Shown piece after piece: positions 17,869 through 28,400 of a stretch of DNA of 64,000 nt. The DNA comes from Chloroflexota bacterium (GTDB taxonomy: Bacteria > Chloroflexota > Limnocylindria > QHBO01), in assembly GCA_025699005.1 (NCBI GenBank), contig JAILWI010000006.1, positions 62,001 to 126,000 of the forward strand, read 5' to 3'. A model generated the notes under the pieces. That model saw only the letters and a program-made list of their open reading frames with translations. It searched no databases and had not been told where the DNA came from. Numbering within the stretch: the stretch's first letter is position 1; each line of letters starts with the position of its first letter. The position numbers were made by a program, and so were the translations under genes.

Positions 17869-19071
17869 CTAGCGCTGGATGGCGCCTGCCGTCGTGGCCT
17901 CGCGGCGCGTCCCGCCCGAGAGAACGGCCGCCGCAACGAGCGCCACGATGACCCCGATGCCGCCGATGACGCCGAACCCCCAGCCGAATCCCCCGACGTC
18001 GGCAACGCCGCCGGCCACGAACGGGCCGACGCCGAGCCCCGCCGAGAGCGCCGTGCCGTAGCCGCCGAGCCCGGTGGCCCGCAGCTCGGGACGCGCGACC
18101 GAGCTGATCGTGACCTGCACGAGCATGAGCGTGAAGGCGAGCATCACGACCCCCGCGACCAGCACGAGGAGGATTCCCGGCACGCCGGTCTGGAAGCCCA
18201 GCACGCCGATGACGACGGCATAGCCGCCCGCGCCGACCGCGGCAGCCACCGGCGAGATGCGACGCCGGTCGATGAGCCGCCCGAGCGGGACTCGGGAGGC
18301 GCCATTCGCCAGCGACTGCGCGGCGAGGAGCAGGCCGACGGTCCCGGCCGCCAGGCCGATCCCGGTCCCGAACAGCGGGAAGAGTCCGGCCACGGCACCC
18401 CATGGCAGGCCGATCGCCAGCGCCGCGAGCCACGCTCCGACGATCGGGCGCTGGCGGGCGATCTCGGCCACCATCCCCGGCAGCCGTGACAGCCGGACGG
18501 TGGTCCGCACGCTGGGAGCGACGAAGACCGCGCCGATGATGGCGGCGAGGCCGAACGCGGAGGAGGCGAGGTAGGTCGGAACCGGCCCCCCGAGATCCCA
18601 GACCAGGCCACCGAGCGCCGGCCCGGAGGCCACCCCGGTGTGGGTGAACAGTGTGAGCCAGCCGAAGGCGCTGCCGCGGGTCGCGTCCGGAGCGCTGATC
18701 GCCACGTAGGCGCTGATGGCCGGCAGGAACAGGGAGGCGGTGATCCCCGACAGGACGGCCCACGCGAACAGCGGCACCACGCTGCCGAGCGCGAGGGCAA
18801 TCAGCGGGATGAGGTTGACGAGCGCGTTGCCGACGATCGCGATCATGAGCACGCGACGTGTGCCCCAGGCATCGGCGACGGCGCCGAACGGCAGCTGGAA
18901 GAACGCCTGGAGACCGAAGCGGACCGATGCGAGGAGGCCGGCATCGGCCAGCGAGCCTCCGAGCAACCCGACCTGGAGCGGCACCGCCACGCCCGACGCC
19001 CACTGCCCGAGCATGAACGTGAAGGTGGCCACGTAGGCGGGCCACAGCGGCTGTTGGTCCCCCCGAGTCAT
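17869..19071 (-). CDS. Major facilitator superfamily transporter
   Basis: 400 residues, twelve predicted helices. The loop 2-3 motif appears as QLPFGAVADAWGTRRVLM, the usual MFS signature position. Resembles multidrug/sugar-type efflux permeases; substrate unknown. Its ATG overlaps the stop of the upstream deacetylase gene by 4 nt, suggesting a joint function such as import or export of an acetylated small molecule (inference). Confidence 0.9.
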   Translation of the reverse strand: MTRGDQQPLWPAYVATFTFMLGQWASGVAVPLQVGLLGGSLADAGLLASVRFGLQAFFQLPFGAVADAWGTRRVLMIAIVGNALVNLIPLIALALGSVVPLFAWAVLSGITASLFLPAISAYVAISAPDATRGSAFGWLTLFTHTGVASGPALGGLVWDLGGPVPTYLASSAFGLAAIIGAVFVAPSVRTTVRLSRLPGMVAEIARQRPIVGAWLAALAIGLPWGAVAGLFPLFGTGIGLAAGTVGLLLAAQSLANGASRVPLGRLIDRRRISPVAAAVGAGGYAVVIGVLGFQTGVPGILLVLVAGVVMLAFTLMLVQVTISSVARPELRATGLGGYGTALSAGLGVGPFVAGGVADVGGFGWGFGVIGGIGVIVALVAAAVLSGGTRREATTAGAIQR

Positions 19072-20147
19072 CGGCGTCCGAGGCCCTCGTCGAGCGCACC
19101 GAGCAGCGCTACCGCGTTGGCACCGAGCGCCTCGACCGCGTACCCGCCCTCCTGGAGCGCGATGACCGGGCGGCCCAGCGACGCGAGCCGCTCTCCGACG
19201 CGTGCGTAGTCGTCGGTCTGCAGGGCGAGATTGCAGATCGGGTCGGCGTGATAGGTGTCGAAGCCGAGCGAGAGGACCAGGGGCGCGTCCGGATCGAACG
19301 TCGCGATCGCCTCGAGCGCCGTGTCGAGCGCGGCCAGGTACGCATCCCCCTCGGTCCCCGGAGCGAGCGGCAGGTTGAGGTTCGCGCCCGAAGCCCGCTC
19401 CCCACCCCGCTCATCGGCGTACCCGGAGTAGTAGGGGTAGATGCCCGCGGGATCCCCGTGGAGGCTCGCGTAGAACACGTCGTCACGCTGCCAGAAGATC
19501 TGCTGCGTCCCGTTGCCGTGGTGGAAGTCGACATCGAGGATCGCCACGCGCGAGGCGCCGCGCGCGACGAGCGACTGCGCCACGATCGCCGCGTTGTTGA
19601 AGAAGCAGTAGCCGCCGATGAGGTTGCTCCCGGCGTGATGGCCGGGCGGGCGGCAGAGCCCGTACGCAAGTGGTGCGCCCCCGAGGACGAGATCGGCCGC
19701 CGTCAGCGCGATGTCGACCGCCACGCGGGCGGCTCGGGCAGTCCCCGCCACGATCGGCGTGGCAGTGTCGAAGCAGTAGGCCCCGAGCCGCAGATGGCGG
19801 GCGGCCGGCAGGCTCACGGCCTCCATGCCGGACGCGTAGGCAGCGAGCCGGAACGTCTCGGGGAGGAGCGGTCGCGTGCCATCGAAGCCCGCGGCGACCG
19901 CATCGGCCCAGGCGTGCTCCACGAGGTCGATGAGCTCGAGCTCGTGGACGGCGGCGATCGGGTCCGGGCCGTGGTCGGTCGGCGCCGTGATCTCGTAGCG
20001 TCCGGTGGCCATCAGGGCGTCGCGGATGGCCACGGCGCGCGCCGGCGACTCGTAGCACGGCACGGCGACTCCGCCGAGCAGCTCGACGAGGCCGTCGTGG
20101 GCGAGGTGGTCGTCGGAGGCGACGAGGGGGATCGGTCGGCCGGTCAT
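19068..20147 (-). CDS. Histone-deacetylase-family deacetylase (acetylpolyamine amidohydrolase-like)
   Basis: 359 residues of the arginase/deacetylase fold. The active-site His pair (RPPGHHAG), metal ligands in DVDFHHGNGT and GFDTYHADP, and the final catalytic loop QEGGYAVEALG are intact. Bacterial members deacetylate acetylpolyamines or other small amides. Leaderless-type promoter: TATCCT ends 10 nt before the ATG. Divergent from the MoxR gene with overlapping promoters. An apparent N-terminal extension of some 378 codons is antisense to the MoxR gene and is rejected. Confidence 0.92.
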   Translation of the reverse strand: MTGRPIPLVASDDHLAHDGLVELLGGVAVPCYESPARAVAIRDALMATGRYEITAPTDHGPDPIAAVHELELIDLVEHAWADAVAAGFDGTRPLLPETFRLAAYASGMEAVSLPAARHLRLGAYCFDTATPIVAGTARAARVAVDIALTAADLVLGGAPLAYGLCRPPGHHAGSNLIGGYCFFNNAAIVAQSLVARGASRVAILDVDFHHGNGTQQIFWQRDDVFYASLHGDPAGIYPYYSGYADERGGERASGANLNLPLAPGTEGDAYLAALDTALEAIATFDPDAPLVLSLGFDTYHADPICNLALQTDDYARVGERLASLGRPVIALQEGGYAVEALGANAVALLGALDEGLGRR

Positions 20148-20157
20148 GGGCTGAACG

Positions 20158-20163
20158 AGGATA
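20158..20163 (-). promoter_or_regulatory. -10 box of the deacetylase gene
   Basis: TATCCT on the minus strand, 10 nt before the start codon. Transcription would begin at or within a few nt of the ATG. No recognisable -35. Confidence 0.55.
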
Positions 20164-20175
20164 GCGAGCAGTGCG

Positions 20176-20181
20176 TATCCT
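20176..20181 (+). promoter_or_regulatory. -10 box of the MoxR gene
   Basis: TATCCT on the plus strand, 26 nt before the ATG at 20208; the transcript would carry the GGAGAG Shine-Dalgarno. The matching box on the other strand lies 12 bp to the left, so each promoter's -35 region overlaps the other's -10. Confidence 0.5.
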
Positions 20182-20207
20182 CGGCAGACGCATTGATCGG
20201 AGAGCGG

Positions 20208-21164
<957 letters not shown>

Positions 21165-21168
21165 GTCG

Positions 21169-22401
21169 ATGAGCGGCTGGACCCTCCTCGGACTGGCGAT
21201 GATCGTCCTCGGGGCGACGCTGGCCGCACCGGGGCTGCTCCTCGTCGGAGGCCTGACGCTCCTCTCGCGATGGCTGACCACCCTGTGGTCGCGATACGGG
21301 CTGGACTCGATCGCCTACGAGCGCCGGCTCGGGACGGGGCGCGCCGTGTGGGGTGACGAGATCCCGCTCGACGTCGAGGTCTGGAATCGCAAGCTGCTGC
21401 CGGTTCCGCTCGTGACGGTGGACGATCACGTCACCGACACGCTGCGTGTGAAGGGGCGCCCGCTGCTCGCCAGTGATCGCCCGGGGCAGGGAACGCTTCA
21501 GAACTCGTGGTCGCTCCTCTGGTACGAGCGCGTCGTGCGCCACCTTTCGATCGACGCGCGGCGGCGCGGAGCTTTCACGTTCGGACCCGTCCGTCTCACC
21601 GTCAGCGACCTGTTCGAGCGTGGCACGAACAGCGAGGATCGTGACCTCCCCGCCGAGCTCATCGTGCGCCCGAGGATGGTTCCGGTCCGGGTCCCGCCGA
21701 CCGCCCGGGCGCCGCTCGGATCGGCGCGAGCGAGAAGCAGCCTCTTCACGGACCCGGCACGCCCCGCCGGCGTCCGACGCTACGAGCGTGGCGATCCCAT
21801 GCGGCGCATCCATTGGCGCGCAACGGCGCGCCTCGGAGAGCCGGTGAGCCGCCGATACGAGCCGGTTCACGAACGGCAGGTGCTGCTCGCCATCGACCTC
21901 CAGACGGTGCCCGGACCGTACTGGCTCATGCTGTTCGACGACGACCAGGTCGAGGGGCTGTGTGTCGCCGCCGCCTCGCTCGCCCGCCGCATGCTGCGAT
22001 CGGACACCGCCTGCGGCCTGCTGGTGGGAGCTCAGCTCGCCGGCGGGCGGCGCTGGGCCTTCGTGCCGCCGAGCGCGGCCACCGGACAGCTCGGACGCAT
22101 CGAGGACGTGCTGGCGCGCATCCAGCCGATCGTGACGCTGCCGTTCGAACGGCTCCTGGGCGTCGTCTCGCGAAGGCTCGCCCCCGGTGGGACCGTGCTG
22201 ACCCTGTCGGCCCGCGATCCCGAGCCGTACGCCGATCGGCTTCGCCGGCTGTCGCGGTCCGGCTATGCGGTCACCCACGTCGCGCTCGGCCCGGACCGCG
22301 AGACGCACCGCGCGAGCATGGCCGGCTTCGGGATCGATGCCGCCGGCGCCTCGCTCGAGCCCGGATGGAGGGACGCCGTTGCGCTGGTCATCGCTCACTG
22401 A
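21169..22401 (+). CDS. DUF58 domain protein (MoxR partner)
   Basis: 410 residues. Two N-terminal membrane segments precede an Ig-like stretch and the DUF58 hallmark RRYERGDPMRRIHWRATAR, which leads into a von Willebrand-like fold (VLLAIDLQ). Presumed cytoplasmic partner of the MoxR ATPase with membrane attachment. ATG lies 4 nt after the MoxR stop. No enzymatic function is known. Confidence 0.93.
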   Translation: MSGWTLLGLAMIVLGATLAAPGLLLVGGLTLLSRWLTTLWSRYGLDSIAYERRLGTGRAVWGDEIPLDVEVWNRKLLPVPLVTVDDHVTDTLRVKGRPLLASDRPGQGTLQNSWSLLWYERVVRHLSIDARRRGAFTFGPVRLTVSDLFERGTNSEDRDLPAELIVRPRMVPVRVPPTARAPLGSARARSSLFTDPARPAGVRRYERGDPMRRIHWRATARLGEPVSRRYEPVHERQVLLAIDLQTVPGPYWLMLFDDDQVEGLCVAAASLARRMLRSDTACGLLVGAQLAGGRRWAFVPPSAATGQLGRIEDVLARIQPIVTLPFERLLGVVSRRLAPGGTVLTLSARDPEPYADRLRRLSRSGYAVTHVALGPDRETHRASMAGFGIDAAGASLEPGWRDAVALVIAH

Positions 22402-23722
22402 GCGCGTCGTCGGATGGCTCCTGCCGGTCCTCGCGATCGTCGCCGAGGGGGCGTGGCTGGCGGTGGTCTACGTCGCCATCGAGACGACGATCGATGCGCG
22501 GCGGCCGCTGCTCGGAACCTTCGAGCTGGCCGTCGTCGCGGGGATCGCGGCGGTCGTCGTTCGCCGACGCATGCTGCGGCCCGATGACCAGCCGCTGACG
22601 TTCTTCGTCGTCCTCGCCCTTGCCGGCGCGATCGGCTGGACATGGGATGACCGCGTGCGTGAGCTGCTGGCCTCGGGCAACCTGGCCGCGGCCGTGGGCT
22701 TCCACCCGGGCGGCTGGCTCTTCGTCGTGGCGTTCATGCGCGGCGTCGGGCGCGGCGTCGACATCGACGATCGGGCGCTCACGCGGCTCGTGCTCCTCGG
22801 CGTGCCGGCGCTCGCCCTGCCGTGGATCCTCGGCCAGCTCGGCGCCGGGGCGCTCCACCCCGAGTTCGTGGAGGAGGCGTTCGTCGCCAGCCTCACGTTC
22901 GTGGCGGCCGGGTTCATGGCGGCGGGCCTCGCACGCCTCCAGGAGATCGGTCGCGAGACCGGCGTGGACTGGCGACGGAACCGCTCCTGGCTAGGGACGA
23001 TCCTCGGGGTACTCGCCATCGTCCTGGCCGTGGGCATTCCGGCCTCGGCGGTGCTCGGGCTTCCCGTCGACACCGTGGCTCGCGGCCTCGTCGGTCCGGT
23101 GCTGGCGCTCATCGGCTACGTCCTGCTGGCCCTCGTCTTCGTGGCGTCGATCCTCTCCGCGGCGCTGTACGAGGTCCTCAGCCGCCTCGGGTTCGCGCTG
23201 CCACCGCCGCTCACGCCGCAGGAGCTTGCCCGCCTGCCGGAGCTGCGCGAGTACACCATCGAGCAGCTCCAGGGCCCGATCCTGACCGTGGTGATCGGCT
23301 GGGCGGCCATCGCATTGCTGGCGGTGATCGTGATCAGGGTCTGGGTTCGGCGGCGCGTCCGCCGCCCCACCCGTGGCGGCAGCGAGGAGCGCAGCTTCGC
23401 ATTGCCGCAGCGGTCCTTCGCGATCAGGCCGCCGCGGATCGACCGCCCCGGTCGCAGGCGTCGCGGCGGGACCCCCGAGAACGCCGTCGAGGCGTACCTC
23501 GCCGCGCTCGACGAGCTGCGGGACCGTGATGCGCCGCGCGCGCGCCGAGAGCACGAGACGCCGCGGGGCCACGCCACACGCGTCCAGCTGCCGGAGCTTG
23601 CCCCGCTCCAGGCCGACTACGCCCTGGTGCGGTACGGCGGCCGCCTGCTGTCGCCGACCGAAGAGCGTCGGGCGATCGGTCGTTGGCGGCGCCTTCGGGA
23701 TCGGCTGCGCGGCCTACACTGA
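22379..23722 (+). CDS. Multi-pass membrane protein with C-terminal DUF4129-like domain
   Basis: 447 residues: about eight membrane helices, a charged juxtamembrane stretch, then a helical cytoplasmic tail (ENAVEAYLAALDELRDRDAPRARREHETPRGHATRV) matching DUF4129 of transglutaminase-associated membrane proteins. No transglutaminase triad is present. The chosen TTG start has GGAGGG 6 nt upstream and overlaps the DUF58 gene by 23 nt; a start farther upstream would overlap more of that gene. It completes the MoxR-DUF58-DUF4129 module. Confidence 0.78.
   Translation: MRWSSLTERVVGWLLPVLAIVAEGAWLAVVYVAIETTIDARRPLLGTFELAVVAGIAAVVVRRRMLRPDDQPLTFFVVLALAGAIGWTWDDRVRELLASGNLAAAVGFHPGGWLFVVAFMRGVGRGVDIDDRALTRLVLLGVPALALPWILGQLGAGALHPEFVEEAFVASLTFVAAGFMAAGLARLQEIGRETGVDWRRNRSWLGTILGVLAIVLAVGIPASAVLGLPVDTVARGLVGPVLALIGYVLLALVFVASILSAALYEVLSRLGFALPPPLTPQELARLPELREYTIEQLQGPILTVVIGWAAIALLAVIVIRVWVRRRVRRPTRGGSEERSFALPQRSFAIRPPRIDRPGRRRRGGTPENAVEAYLAALDELRDRDAPRARREHETPRGHATRVQLPELAPLQADYALVRYGGRLLSPTEERRAIGRWRRLRDRLRGLH
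23715..23720 (+). promoter_or_regulatory. -10 box of the FAH-family gene
   Basis: TACACT ends 7 nt before the ATG at 23728 and lies inside the end of the preceding membrane-protein gene. Predicts a leaderless mRNA. Confidence 0.5.
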
Positions 23723-23727
23723 AGCCC

Positions 23728-24720
23728 ATGAAGATTGCCCACGTGCGGGAGCGCTCGGCTCCCGCCGGCTCGCCCTGGCGCCTCGCCGCGGCGGCCGATC
23801 CGGACGCCCTCCGGTGGCTCGATCTCGAGGAAGCGCGACGCTCGCTCGTCGCCGCGCAACCCGCTCGCGCCCACAACAGCGCGCTCTTCCGCCGGCCGGT
23901 CACGACCCTCGACGACCATCTCGCGGCGGGGCTGCGCGTCGACGCGCTCGGCGACCTCCTGGCCGCCGAGGTCGAGTCACACCTGGATGCCGGCGCCCTC
24001 GCGTTCGGGCCTCCGATCATCGCTCCCCCCTCGTTCCGGGACTTCTATGCCTTCGAGCGGCACGTCGAGACGATGTGGAAGCGCCGGGACATGCAGATCC
24101 CCGAGGCGTGGTACCGGCTGCCCGTCTTCTACTTCAGCAACGTGTCGGAGATCCGTGGGCCGGGGGACCCGGTCTGGGCACCGCGCACGTCGTCCGAGCT
24201 CGACTACGAGCTCGAGGTGGCGGCGCTGATCGACACGCCCGTCCGTGACATGGCCGCGGCTCGTGGCGAGGAGGCGGTCGGCGGGTACATGATCCTCAAC
24301 GACTGGAGCGCGCGCGACCTCCAGCGCGAAGAGACCACCGTGCGGCTGGGCCCGGCAAAGGGCAAGGACTTCGCCTCCACCATCGGCCCGTGGCTGGTGA
24401 CGCCCGATGAGCTGAGCGATGCACGCCGGGACAAGGGGTACGATCTCCAGATGCGAGCCACGGTGAACGGCGAGGAGCTGTCCCGCGGGACGTGGTCGAG
24501 CGCCCAGTTCAGCTTCGGCGAGATGGTGGAGCGAGCGTCGGCCGACGTCCTGCTGCGGCCCGGGGACATCCTCGGGTCCGGCACGGTCGGAACCGGCTGC
24601 CTGCTCGAGATCAAGGACGAGAAGCTCGGGCGCTACCTCGAGCCCGGCGACACCGTGACGCTGGCCATCGAGCGGCTCGGCGAGCTGAGCGCTCCCGTCG
24701 TCGAGCGACCGTCGGCGTGA
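23728..24720 (+). CDS. Fumarylacetoacetate hydrolase family protein
   Basis: 330 residues. The catalytic domain shows the metal-binding acidic residues in LDYELEVAALI and the NDWSARDLQ motif, plus KGKDFASTIGPWLVTP and GDILGSGTVGTGCLLE. Members cleave C-C bonds of acylpyruvates, including fumarylacetoacetate in tyrosine breakdown. A homogentisate dioxygenase lies 13 kb downstream, making that substrate plausible. The next gene overlaps by 4 nt. An upstream ATG at 23683 is possible, but the TACACT box supports 23728. Confidence 0.88.
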   Translation: MKIAHVRERSAPAGSPWRLAAAADPDALRWLDLEEARRSLVAAQPARAHNSALFRRPVTTLDDHLAAGLRVDALGDLLAAEVESHLDAGALAFGPPIIAPPSFRDFYAFERHVETMWKRRDMQIPEAWYRLPVFYFSNVSEIRGPGDPVWAPRTSSELDYELEVAALIDTPVRDMAAARGEEAVGGYMILNDWSARDLQREETTVRLGPAKGKDFASTIGPWLVTPDELSDARRDKGYDLQMRATVNGEELSRGTWSSAQFSFGEMVERASADVLLRPGDILGSGTVGTGCLLEIKDEKLGRYLEPGDTVTLAIERLGELSAPVVERPSA

Positions 24721-25220
24721 GCGCCTCGGTCGACGCCCTTCTCTCGCGGCTATCGGGCGCCGAACGGCGACTGGTCGAGCATGCGGCGGCCCCCGTCCCC
24801 ACCGGCCTCACCGAGCCGGACCCCGGCGGCGAGGAGCGCTGGGAGGCGGGACAGGTGTGGGCGCACCTCGCCGAGTTCCCCGCCTACTGGCTCGCCCAGG
24901 CGAGAGCGGTCATCGAGGCCCGCTCGGACGAGCCGGTGCCATTCGGCCGCGTGAAGACCGATCCCGACCGCATCGCCGCCATCGAGCGCGACCGCCACGC
25001 CGACCCGCACGCCCTGCTGGCACGGGTGCGCACGGCCCTCGAGGAGCTGAGCGACGCGGCGCGCGCCTGGGACGCTGAGTCGTGGCGAGCGCTCGGCACG
25101 CATCCGACCCGCGGCGCGATGACCGTCGAGCGCATCGTCGAGGAGTTCGTGGTGAGCCACCTCGAGGAGCATGCCGATCAGCTCGATCTCCTCGCCGGGG
25201 AGGCCACCCCGGCCACCTGA
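24717..25220 (+). CDS. DinB/maleylpyruvate-isomerase superfamily protein
   Basis: 167 residues, four-helix DinB-like bundle. Possible metal ligands are His50 (WAHLAEF), His148 and His152 (SHLEEHADQL), the layout of DinB and mycothiol-dependent maleylpyruvate isomerases. GTG start overlaps the FAH-family stop by 4 nt. Because this superfamily includes thiol-dependent isomerases of maleyl compounds, it could act one step before the hydrolase; this is an inference from context only. Confidence 0.78.
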   Translation: MSASVDALLSRLSGAERRLVEHAAAPVPTGLTEPDPGGEERWEAGQVWAHLAEFPAYWLAQARAVIEARSDEPVPFGRVKTDPDRIAAIERDRHADPHALLARVRTALEELSDAARAWDAESWRALGTHPTRGAMTVERIVEEFVVSHLEEHADQLDLLAGEATPAT

Positions 25221-25235
25221 CAACGTCCCTCAGCA

Positions 25236-25265
25236 GGCCGGCGAGTTACCGGTGAGAAGCCGGCC
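25236..25265 (+). terminator. Possible terminator hairpin after the DinB gene
   Basis: GGCCGGC (25236-25242) and GCCGGCC (25259-25265) form a perfect 7-bp stem with a 16-nt loop, 16 nt after the stop codon. There is no U tract, so it is weak evidence. The remaining 213 bp to the next start show no gene or clear motif. Confidence 0.3.
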
Positions 25266-25478
25266 CGCCTCATCATCGTGTACCCACGCGGCGGCCACTC
25301 GGAGCTCACGCGGCGAGACTGACCCGGCTCATGGCGTCGCTCGCGCGCACCATTGCTTTGTGGACCGGGGTCTAGCCAACGCTGGTACCGGTGTACTAGT
25401 CTGGATGGACGGCAGCACTGGCCCGGGGGGTGTGTCCAGCCCTGAGACTGCCGACATCTGGGGGAAATCGCCCACATC

Positions 25479-28400
25479 GTGCCGAATACCATCCCGAGCG
25501 TTTCACCGTGGCCCCGCCGCGTCCGGCGAGTGGCCGCCACCACGCTGCTGCTCAGCGTCTTCGTCCTCTCGCTGTTCATCGCGAACTCGCCGGCACACGC
25601 TGCCAGGCCGGTCCGGCCGACGCCGACACCTGCGGTCTGCGACCTCATCCCCGAGCTCCGCGACGTCACGATCAACCAGGGCGTCGGGGCCTACTCCCCC
25701 TTGGTACGCGGCAAGGAGACCCTCGTTCGGGCGTACCTGAGCAAGCCGGCCTGCGCGAGCTCGACCGACATCATCGAGCTCGTCGGTGCCACCCTCACCG
25801 TCACCCCGGGAAGCGCTGCTTCGACCACCATCGCGAACCCGACGCCGGTGCCGACCACGCCCTACCCGCAGATCGCTTCCTCGTCGGCCGCCGCCCTTGC
25901 CGACTCGACCGCCGATCCGATGTTCGTGGTGCCGGGCTCGGTGCTCGCACCGGCGGCAACGGTCGATCGTTTCACCGCCACCTTCGCGTTCACCATCCGA
26001 TACCAGACCGCGACCGGCGGAGTCCAGGAGCGGACGTTCACCTCCAAGACGGGATCGTCCACACCCATCACGGCCACGGTCGAGAAGCGCACGAACGCGT
26101 TGCGGGTGCTGGTGGTGCCGATGGGCGACGCGACGCGGCCGTTCGCGGAGACCTACACGACGGCCGGCGACGCCGCCCTCCAGGCCGCGATGCTCACCGT
26201 GTCCCGCATCTACCCGGTGCCGGACGGAGTCGGCCCGCTCACGGGGACCACGGGTGGGCTTCGCTACTCGGTGTCGTCCGGGATGCTCGATCTCTCCGGC
26301 CTCGCCGGGGCGGATGGGAGGTTCTGCGGGACGGGCGGGTCATCGGGCAACTTCAACGCCATCAAGGCATCGCTGGGACAGTTCCTCCAGTCCTGGAACG
26401 CGGCCAACGGCTCGACCAACCAGGCCGATCGCGTCCTCGGCGTCGTCGACGCCGCATACAGCAACGGTTCGGCGCAGGGCTGCGCCGAGGGCATGGCGGC
26501 CATCAACTCGACCGAGGCCTGGATTCGCGCCGTCCCCGAGACGGAGGGCACTCCCTCGCAGAGCGGCCTCGTGGCGGCGCTGGAGCTGGGACATACGTTC
26601 GGCCTCGTACCTGATTCCCGGAGTGACCTCTTCAGCCGCTACCACTCACCGAACCCGTTTGCCGATCCACTGCGGCAGAACCGCAGCTACAACACGCGGC
26701 TGCGGACGCTCCTCTACGAGGACCGCACCGCGATGACCTACATCAGCGCGGCGAACAACAACAACACCCTCCTCGAGCAGCCGGACTGGGCATACCTGAT
26801 CTGCAAGCTCGGTGGAGCCGCCACCAGCGACTGCTCCGCGCCACCGGTGCCCGTGGGTTCCGGTGCGGGCGTCGCCGCCGGGCCCCGATTCGTCATCTCC
26901 GGCACGACCGACGGCACGGCAGCCGGGACCGACGTGCTCGAGTCGTTCTTCTCGGCTGACATGCTGCCCACCACTCCCGATTCCGATTCGCCGTACCGAC
27001 TTCGCTACGTCGATGGCGGCACGGTGATCGGCGACATCGGTGTGCCGTCCACCGACGAGGACTCGGCCCACGACCATGACGACGGTGGCGACCCGCATCA
27101 CGAGCCCGGGATCAGCCTCTTCTCCGGCGCGTTCGAGTTCGAGACCGCCGCGGACCGCATCGAGCTCTGGAACACCGAGCCCGCGACGGACGTGCTGCTC
27201 TACGCCCGCGACCGCAATGCGGTTCCCGTCCTCGACGAGCTGACGGTCGTCGGCGGGGCCGACGCCGACCCCGTGAACTACAGCAACGACGACACCCGGT
27301 TCGACGTCGATCCGGCGATCAGGCACGACGGACGCTGGGTCGCCTGGTCCGCCTACGTGTTCACGGAAGGGCCACCCAGTCCCGAGCTCAAGGTCGCGCC
27401 CGTCGGCGACGCCACCGCTGCGGCGATCCTGGACGATGGCGAGGTCTCGATCCCGGCGTGGCAGCCGGCGTGGTGCTCGGACGGTGCCCAGCTCGCCTAC
27501 GCGACGCCGGACGGTGACCTGTACATCGTCGGCGTGGACACCTCCGAGGTGCCTGCGACGTTCGGTGAGCCGGTCCAGCTCTACAACGGCGACATCCTCG
27601 AGGGCCTTCCGACGGCGAGCCACCCGACCTGGTCGCCCGACTGCACGCAGCTCGCCTTCGAGGCGGGCAGCGACATCTGGCGCATCGATGCCGACGGCAC
27701 GAATCGCGTCGCCCTCACGAGCGACGACCGGTCCCACGATCCGAGCTGGTCGCCGGATCCCGAGGACAACCGGATCGCATTCGAGCGCGACGCGGACACC
27801 GCCTTCGCCGAGACGACCTACGCATCGTTCGTTGACCCCGACGCAGCGGGTCCGGCCGCCGGGCTGTCGTCGCGCCAGCCGCTCTCGTTCGCCGTGGGCG
27901 CCCATCGGCACGCGTCCGCCGTGCGGGCAGCGCTCCGTGCCGTGGTCAGCCCGGCTCCGGACGCCCCGGCACCGTTCGTCGCCGCGCTGGTGATCGACAG
28001 CACCTTCACCGTGAACAGCAACAACGACGTTGACAGCGGAAGCTGCGACGTCGAGCACTGCTCGCTCCGCGAGGCCATCCTCGCCGCCAACGCAACCCCG
28101 GAGGCCGACGCGATCGAGTTCGCGATCGGCACCGGACCGCAGACCATCTCGCTGAGCTCTGCCCTGCCGGACATCATCTATCCGGTCGAGATCGACGGGG
28201 AGACGCAGCTCGGCTTCGGCGGCGATCCGCTGATCCGGATCGACAGTGGTGAGGCGAACACCGGGCTCCGGTTCCTCTCGACGGCCACCGCGTCGGAGGC
28301 GCGGGGCCTGCTCGTGACGGGCTTCCTGACGAACGGCGTCGAGATCGAGGCGAACGACGTGATCCTCGAGGGCAGCTGGATTGGCCTCGACCACGGCGGG

